NCBI RefSeq assembly: GCF_050908995.1
Contig: NC_135121.1
Span: forward strand, 10,416,001-10,480,000
Reading direction: 5' to 3'
From: Andrena cerasifolii
Lineage: Eukaryota > Arthropoda > Insecta > Hymenoptera > Andrenidae
Length of the DNA: 64,000 bases
The notes below the pieces were generated by a model, which was not told the origin of the DNA, made no database searches, and saw only the letters and a list, made by a program, of their open reading frames with translations. Of this stretch, positions 56,597 to 64,000 are shown in pieces; positions within the stretch are counted from its first letter, which is position 1; every line of letters begins with the position of its first letter. The position numbers and the translations under genes were made by a program.

Positions 56597-58567
56597 GGCC
56601 GCGTCCAGATCTGAACCGAACGGCGAACCGAACGCCACTTGAGACCCCCTAATGCTGTTGCATAATATTATTTTACGCTTTGCTTTTGTAGTCTTCAATA
56701 TCTATGCACTGTAATTATTATTCGCCATATGTAATGCTATTATTAATCACGGTACACGTAATTGTTAGCTGCCGTTAAACAATTTTATGGCGGGAGGTGT
56801 TGTATACCAACGCCACTTAAATTTATTTTTCTATAGTTTTAGTCATTCGTTTACAGATAGTAATTATCTCTACAGATAGCAGTAGCAAATATCCTAAATT
56901 CCTTTTCCTGTGATTTCAACCGTCTCTTATTACTCATCCTTGTACCTTGATCCCTATGCCTCATCCCTTTCAACCCCCACTTTCCGAACCACCAAAACCA
57001 CCTATATGTAACACGCAATATCTCTTTCAACTCTCTCTTTACTCTTGCTCCAAACAGTCTCGACATCATAGTCTAGCTATCAAATCTGTTAAGCTGTATT
57101 TCGTCTAAGTTTCCGTAAATTGTATTTTTATATTATTATATAAAATAAATGGAAATATTGTAATTACAGAATACAACAATGCGTGGAACGTACATTTCTA
57201 GCGATTTCCGCCAGGTTAGACAGAGTCTCGTGGCTCGCGACAGCTAAAGATTGGAGGACAGAGAGTGTTTAGAATAGTGCAGACCAAAGGTTTGCCTGTC
57301 ATATGACACCGAGGAAGGAACCTCTGGACCCTCGACCAAAGGAAAGTCAGGCTCGCCGAGATGTTCGGGCTGTTCCCAGCCGATGTCAGCAAAGTCCCGA
57401 CCATCAAAGGAATGAACAACTGTAGTGGTGTATCCCTGTCTCTCACACCACCATGAATTGTTGTGGATATACTTCCTAATGGCCCCAGTAGTAGATCGAC
57501 ACGAGGCTTGATGGGATGGGTGGGGAGGGGGTGTGGATCCTAAACCTAAAATTGTAGCTTCGGGAATTTATTAGTTTCCGAAATATTAATAAAAAATTAT
57601 TGTTAATTTTTTTTTTACAAATTATTTTTTTGAACTTCATATACGTAGCCCTAACGAGGTTTCATCCTGCTCTCCCCCAATTTGTCCTACGGACAGCTGG
57701 ACGCGTTCCCCTTACCTCCGCGTGCCCCTCAAGCACTTAAATGGCATGCATATATAGCTGAAATTCAAAGCCAATTTTCTCGAAAACGAAGCGCGATAAT
57801 AAAAAATTGTATTCTATATTTTCGTCTTATTTTGGCCTGTAGAATCACCCCCTAGAATATTGCCTATCAATAAATTAATAAGTATCCACCCTGTGTAATA
57901 AGATGGATCGCATCTCCAAGTTCCTGGTTCAAATCTCCAAACTTACATCCCTTTACGCGGCCCCGCACTAATCCAGCCCCAACCAATACTAATATCCAGA
58001 ACAAGTTGGAAAGTGGAATGCGTAATGTCGGAATAAGTCAACAGAAATACTAAAAGTTATTTATTAATATCTCGGAAACTAATAAATTCCCGAAGCAACA
58101 ATTTTAGATTTAGGGTTCAAACACCCTCCCCACAAATCTCGTGTCGATCGGTCACTGGGGCCATTCGGAAGTACAGCCCTTGTTGTCGTCCTTGCTATTA
58201 GGGGTGTCAAGTAGTTTGAGGAAGCAAGACAAGTTGGTGATAAACGAAGAGTGTCCCACAGACCTCCCCAAGCGTACCTACACCTACGGTTCGAAATGTC
58301 TACGGGACTCTCAGAATAGTTTCACCGTTCGCACGAGCACCATGTCCGCAGATCAAGCAGCCGCTGCGTATATCTACATGTATTACATTTATAGAAAAAA
58401 AAGAAACAGACAGCAACAGACCTTCAGTCTGCACTACTCTAAACGCTCTCTGTCCTTCAATCTTTAGCTGTCTAAACTGGCGAAAATCGCAAGAAATATA
58501 CGTTCCGCGCGTAGGAACGCGGCATTAGGGAGTCTCAAGCGGCGTTCGGTTCAGATCTGGCCGCGGT
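56597..58567. mobile_element. Large TTAA-flanked palindromic element with nested insertion
   Basis: It is bordered by TTAA at 56593-56596 and 58568-58571. The ends share CCAGATCTGAACCGAACG and CTTGAGAC(C/T)CCCTAATGC, inverted. After a 0.5-kb insertion in the left arm (56655-57182), the inverted match continues with GGAACGTA(C/T)ATTTCT, GACAGCTAAAGATTG and CGGGAATTTATTAGTTTCCG up to about 57620/58030, roughly 80-85% identical. Only about 400 bases in the middle are unpaired. No transposase frame was found. Confidence 0.85.
56655..57182. mobile_element. Insertion within the left arm of the 56.6-58.6 kb element
   Basis: It interrupts the inverted match exactly where the other arm is continuous and is bounded by AATGC on both sides, a likely target duplication. 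It ends in an AT-rich tail (TATAAAATAAATGG) that resembles a non-LTR 3' end. The minus-strand frame beginning RLFGARVKRELKEILRVTYR is not recognised. Confidence 0.6.
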
Positions 58568-59612
58568 TTAAGGCAATAAACTCTGCGGGCCATTCCACGA
58601 CCTTCAGGAAATACCCGCCCTTCGTCACCAGCTACCCCCGCCGTTCCCCTTTGTCCCGGTTCAGCTGTGAGTTTCCGCGGGTCAGGGGAAAGCGAATGAA
58701 CGTTGTTTACGGGTCCGAGCGTCGGTTCGTCACTGCTGAACAGCTGTTACCGAATGTTCCAACCGTGGCGAAGCTTCTCGAAGCGAGGATCTGCTCGCTG
58801 ACGAATTAGCGAGGAGGTTTTCGTTGGCTCTTGCAGTTAAGCCTAGCCGATCGAGCCCCGTTTGCCCCGGTACGATTACGATCGCACGATCCGCTCGATC
58901 GGGTTCTCGTTGTAATTGTGAGGCGGTTAGCCAGGCGAGGACGCGGACGGCAATTATTGTACGCGTTGCTCGGCCGGCTCGCGCGCGCTCGTGGGAAGAA
59001 AAAGCCAGCGGCGGACAGCAGCGCTCGATTGACTTTCAAATTTCCACGGAAATCGAAAGGTGGTATGGAGTCGCATCGCGGCCCCGGTCGCGCCGAGTCG
59101 AACGGTTTCGCGAAGACGCGGCACGACCAAGGCCGCGGGTGGTTCGCCGGGGAGTTTCCATAGACCTGACGGGCGTGGACTGCGAAACGGGTATACGAGC
59201 GAAGCCGGTTGCCACCTTTAAGGCCCCATTACCGATTCCAAATTAACATTCAAGTCCGCGGGAAGTTGCACGCGCGAGCCGAGCCCCGCGGAGATTTCGG
59301 AGGCGGCTCATCGTCGCCTGGCACGTCGTTAGCATCGCGGATCAGTGCCGTTTGACGAGCGGAAGACAGACGGGTCGCCAGCGGTGACGGAAGCGCGCAG
59401 AGTTTCGCGATAAACGGCGAACGTTAAGCGAAGCTAGACAGCACGAGGAAGAGCAGAATTCCAAAGGGTGGGCAGGCGCTTACGCAACCCTCGTGGCCAC
59501 CGTGGACGCGTAAATATCACGCACGTGTGGGCGACCACGTGCAAGGGGAAGCGGCGTGGCGCGCACGCGCGGCCGTCGAGGCGGGAAGTGCGCGTGAGCG
59601 TCGCGTAATACG

Positions 59613-59632
59613 AAAAAAAAAAAAAAAAAAAA
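59613..59632 (+). repeat. Poly(A) run
   Basis: Twenty A followed by an alternating CA/CG stretch. Confidence 0.95.
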
Positions 59633-62570
59633 CACGCACACGCGTGCGTACGCGTGCACGGAACAGGCAAAGAGGCGCGCGGCTGGACGTTAGGGGCACG
59701 TTAAGGCCGGTTGATTACCTTTCCTCGTTAAGCTCACTTGTCAGCGACTGTCGAAATTCCAGGGAAGTGGGCGCGAGATCGAGAGAGACCGGAGCAGAAC
59801 GCGCGCGTGTCCGTGGCCGCGTGGCGCGCGTGTACTAAGGCGGCGTGCGCTGCGCGGGCGAGCGTGAGCCGCGTGTCCCGTGGTCGTCGGGCGTGCACGG
59901 CTTCCATCGGTCACCGATAACGTCCGAATGCCAGATTGGTCCGTCCCCGGACGAGAGGATTCGTCCCGCTTCGCGCGCACCTTCTACCCGCACCGCAAGA
60001 AAAAAGGGGCTTTCGTGACGTAAAGAGCCTAGAAAGTCGCGACATTTCAGGTGGAAGTCGAAGGTGCTAGGAGCCGGGACACCGAAACGGTTTAGCTCGC
60101 TTCGTGCGGACGTACGAAGTGTGCATAAGTCCCGGGAGCTTTGGCGCGCTTTTATAATACAAAGTACGCGGTGGCACTTGCAGCATTTCTTTGTAAAGGA
60201 GGCAGAGTATAGGGCCCATGTACCGGACGTTTAGTGATGGCATGAAAGTTATTTAAGGATTTCAATATAAGTTTTCATACATTCGGGGATTTTTTTGCGC
60301 GGAGCTGATTATTAAGCATTTCCGTAGGTTCGGGACTTTTTGATTTAAATAAATAGTGAAATGTTAAAGAGATATTAGTGAAAATGTAAAAGAAAATTTT
60401 GTCGCAATTAATTAATGCGTCGGACACTGTCCAGATGCATTTTCCATTTAACTGAAACATCTTCGTGAGATTCTGGGCCTGGTTTTTTGTCTTAATATTT
60501 ATTCTTAATTTTGAGGTGTAACGTGCTCCTTGGAATTACCGAAGATTGATGGGAGGTTATAACCTATAAAGCTTCGTTATTCGAATCTTTACTGTATTCT
60601 TTTCTTACAGTTTTACTCATATTCAGATCTGCCAAATAAAATTTGTAATTTTAAAATGAATATTGTGTCCGGTAATAGGGGGCCGTCCGGTATATGGGTC
60701 CTCTACCCTAACAGTTTAAGTGGGGTCAGGGCTTTATTTTGCGCCACTCACGAGTCCCATCGCGGTGTATCCTTCAGTCATTGTGTTATGTACAGACGTA
60801 CTTCGTTTGAATCTGTACAGATAGAAGGTAGGTCAAGGCGCAGGCGCAGAGCGCTCGCGACTGGGTTCTCTGGAGATTCGAAAGGGGATGTTAAGTTCTC
60901 TTTGTTTCCGAGGCATCGATACTATTGATAGTGCGAATGCTTCACGTGCATTCGCTGCGACGGGATGAAATCGAATCGTCGCGCACGAGAAACGGTAACG
61001 AGCCGCGCGGCGAACGTGCGCGACGCGAATTCCGTCGATAAGAGAAGCCCGGAGGCGACGGTCCGATAACCCGTTTCAGCGGGAGATTGTGGCGAGCGCC
61101 AAACTAGCCACTCGGGCAGCCCGCTTTCGGCGCCCCCGACCACCGAGACTCGGTGATAGTGGGCTTTTGGTGACGTAATAACGAAGCAAAAAAACGTATA
61201 CCGCGAACGCACCGCCTAGACGCAGGTAGTACCTGATAACGACCCGCTAACGTAACCAGTAGCCAGACGCGTCCTTGCCCCTTCTCCCTTCTCAATAACG
61301 AGTCGAGAGTGTGTCCGTCCAGACGTTACGATCGATCGTTCCGAACTTTCAAGTGTCATTGTTTGTTTAGAGGTTCAGAGTCGAGCAAGATCGACTGATA
61401 ACGCCGCCTGAATTCTTATAAAAATTTACGGTACTCATAGGTCCTGCGATTGAACGGCTAAGACAAGCTTCCACTCCGCTATTCCCGCGTTAAAGCCTAC
61501 ACGTGGCGCGCGGATACGCGCTGCGCATAAACACGCGCCAGCTGTCTTTTCTATTCCTTCACTTCGAGCTCGCCTGACGGTACGTACGCTCCATTCTTCT
61601 GGCAACGGTGGAGCACGTTCCCTCCGGCGTTCCCGCGCCCCCCTCGGCGAGTTCAGTTTCGCGGCGAATACCAATTACCCGTGAACAGTAGCCCGCGCGA
61701 TAAGCGGTCGTTTACAGGAATCTGTCCGCCACTCGGGAGGCTGCTCTCGTTACCGATGATTGGTCATCGGGCGCGATCGAGAATGCGCACTGTCGCAACG
61801 GGAGGTCGAACCGCGCCGCAGGGGAAGCGCAACACATGCGTCCACGTGCCTCGAACCTCCGTGAACCCTGCTGCCGAACTGCACTCACGTGTGTGTCATG
61901 GTCGCCGGTCGGGGAGCCACGAAGTTCGGTGCGCCTAGCTCCGGGCAGCTCGGTGTCGTCCGTTTCGGCCGAGGAAGAAGCAGACCGGCCGTGGGGAGCG
62001 GGTGCCATAAAGTCAAACGAGAATATCGGCCGCGAGAACGAAGAAAAGGTAGACGGAAAGAGGAGCCGAGGGAGAGGCGCGGCGGATGGCTGCGGGCGGG
62101 ATGGGCGTCGAAGGGCGACGTTGTACGCGGCGCACTGCTGGAAAAGCACGAGTAGGCACACTTGCAATTCTCGCGCGACAGAATGGAGTCGGCGTTCCTC
62201 CGAACCTCCGTACGGTTTCCTGCGCTTCGCCCCTCCTGTGCCACTCGTAGGCGCTTGAACGAAAGTGTAAGTTTACTTAAGGTAGGTCGCGCCAAGAATA
62301 TACGCCTATCGCGCGACGGACTCGTCGGCTCCGCTCGCTGCGCAGCAGGGGAAGGCGGGAGACGGAACGATCCCCCGTAGGAGCACGTGAAAACCAGGAG
62401 ACGGGCGACACATCGCCGTAGCCCAACGAACTGGGGAGAGCCGAGGAAACGTATTTTTCGCCAAGTCACCCTCCCCCGTGCTTGCGACACGCAGCAAGGC
62501 TTCGGATTTTTCGGCGCGCTTCGCCTTTCACTCTTGTACCCGTCACTATCCTTGACAGTCTTGTAACGTT

Positions 62571-62594
62571 ATACAGGGTGATCCTCGCGAGGCG
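62571..62594 (+). mobile_element. Possible single transposon end
   Basis: TACAGGGTGATCCTCGCGAG resembles the CAGGGTG-type ends seen at 33681, but no partner end was found. Confidence 0.25.
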
Positions 62595-63254
62595 ATACCG
62601 ACACCAGTGATCGTATTTCAAAATTTCAGGACGCATTGGGAAACTAATCGGAAGAGGTCCTGCAATGGTAGCGATTGATCGTTGCCTCGTAGCGGGACCG
62701 TTTGTAAGAGTGATCCTGTAGGTGTTCCTCGGTCTCCAGTGGAGATACCTCGAGCAGAAGTTGAATCGTCGTGAAACAGCAATTGGCGATCAGCCGATAC
62801 GTGGCAATAATGCAGACTGATTAACATATTACAGTGTTTTATTGCTAATCATTCACTGCACACTCGTCGTTTACATGCAGCGGCGTAATTGCGAGCGTGT
62901 AACGGGGACCGAAAAAGTGGGAATATGTCGCGCGTGACGAATTGACTCCGTCCTGGACGTGCGGCTCGGCCGTGGGATACATGGGGAGTGTTACCATACG
63001 TAAATAAATAAGCAAGCCAACGCAAAGTTTCAGTAATAAAAATTCATAATTCCTCTTCAATTTCAATAAACGTCACCTAATACATTTGTCCTTCTTTGTA
63101 CCATAGCGTAATATATATACCTCACATTTTTTTTTCTTCTCATTTGCTTTTTCCTTTTCTTAAACATATGCACAGGATCGAGAATCGTGTGCACGTGTGT
63201 ATGAGTGTATGTTGAAACGTTCATACGCATGTACGCCATCTATTATGCACACAC

Positions 63255-63281
63255 GACAGACAGACAGACAGACAGACAGAG
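63255..63281 (+). repeat. (GACA)n microsatellite
   Basis: Nearly seven perfect GACA units. Confidence 0.95.
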
Positions 63282-63427
63282 GGCACACGCTCCGCTTATA
63301 TATGCATTCTTTTCTAATCCAAGTCCCGCCTGTTCTTCATCCATACATACATATGAAAAACATATGCGCATGCGAAATGTCACATGTGAACACGCGCGTC
63401 GATAATGCTCTTTTATATACTCTATAT

Positions 63428-63446
63428 AGTGTCTGTGTGTGTGTGT
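63428..63446 (+). repeat. (GT)n microsatellite
   Basis: A short GTGT run, interrupted once. Confidence 0.8.
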
Positions 63447-64000
63447 ATCCGTGTAACTGCTGGGCTCGTCGCGGCACGCGTGCACACGTACACACTTCCG
63501 GCTGAGTAGCAGCATGTATACATTATATTTGATTCAAACCACAAGAAACACGGTCTCCTGCGCAACGATCGTTTAAGAATAAAAATAAGTTGTCGTAATG
63601 GTTGTACTAATTTAATATAGCGTAATAGTAATAGTAGTGGTAATAGTGATAGCGGATAACAGCGATGACAATAAGCACTGTTGGTATTCCCTTATCGACA
63701 GCGACGGTTCCTTTTTCCTTCGCGCTTCGCCCCGCTCTTCCGCGTCGATAATTAATCATTGTAGCCGTTACCGGTAATCGCCGTATATACAATGTACGTA
63801 CAAGTGTAACACTTTGTCGTATGCCGTTCAACAAGATTTACAGTTAACTCCCGCTTTCGTTTCATTATCTATATAGTTGTCTACTATAAATATATAAATT
63901 TATGAACGGAGACGGCATAGATTTATATATTTATACGGTTCATAGGCGTGTATGCGTTTCGTAAGTAATAAGTCACTGTGTAACTTAAGTTCTCCCTCTG

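Larger units (their letters stand above)
58572..64000. other. Region upstream of the MCT gene: GC-rich block, then repeat-rich AT sequence
   Basis: 58.6-62.5 kb is GC- and CpG-rich with alternating purine/pyrimidine ACGCGTGCGT near the poly(A) run, and might hold an untranslated first exon of MCT. One minus-strand donor-like CGAGGAAAG|gtaatc lies near 59720. 62.8-64.0 kb is AT-rich with microsatellites. No coding exon is supported. Confidence 0.4.

Noticed and set aside
61836..62490. 140- and 201-codon frames near 62 kb
   Set aside because: GC-rich, on both strands, with no recognisable protein or splice structure.
1..64000. CRISPR arrays, bacterial operons, tRNA or rRNA genes
   Set aside because: None seen. 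Repeats are tandem or inverted, with no direct-repeat/spacer pattern, and the DNA is clearly eukaryotic.

Overview
This is intron-rich animal nuclear DNA. Intact spliced exons, canonical GT/AG junctions, no CpG depletion and a dense load of short non-autonomous DNA transposons suggest an arthropod, most likely an insect and possibly a hymenopteran. The order is inferred from general style, not from a diagnostic marker. Two protein-coding genes can be supported, both on the minus strand. Layout: (1) From about 29.6 kb to the left edge lies a partial, unidentified gene. It has five exons (29404-29581, 9521-10035, 2318-2576, 988-1281, 397-599) whose splice phases join into one 483-codon frame that runs off the left end. 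Its introns reach 19 kb and are full of transposon relics. (2) A GC- and CpG-rich block at 34.5-35.5 kb could be its promoter, or that of another transcript. (3) From 41304 to 49340 lies a complete ten-coding-exon monocarboxylate transporter (SLC16/MCT family) gene of 612 codons, whose TM1 signature and TM5 motif are easily read. (4) The rest is non-coding: a 17-bp minisatellite with a roughly 170-bp higher-order period (50.99-51.64 kb), microsatellites, and many inverted-repeat elements. The most striking content is the fold-back transposon landscape. About twenty elements with terminal or long inverted repeats can be delimited by eye, several with target-site duplications. They include hAT-like elements (8-bp duplications at 1474-2032, 20101-20791, 42808-43036 and 47442-47668), TTAA elements (27181-27760, 30685-31431, 46746-47325, 54969-55248, 56597-58567), TA elements (2754-3062, 53199-53427), and two elements that share an unusual GGG(A/T)CATTCCA(T/C)GC terminus with 4-bp duplications (8737-9449, 35554-36793). 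Two elements are almost entirely giant palindromes (35554-36793 and 56597-58567). Four inverted-repeat elements sit in MCT introns, where they would give hairpins in the pre-mRNA. An 80-bp host segment (24344-24423) recurs inside a nearby transposon with an A-rich tail (24878-24957). No tRNA, rRNA, CRISPR array or bacterial feature was seen. Junctions and repeat boundaries were worked out by eye, so end points may shift by a few bases.
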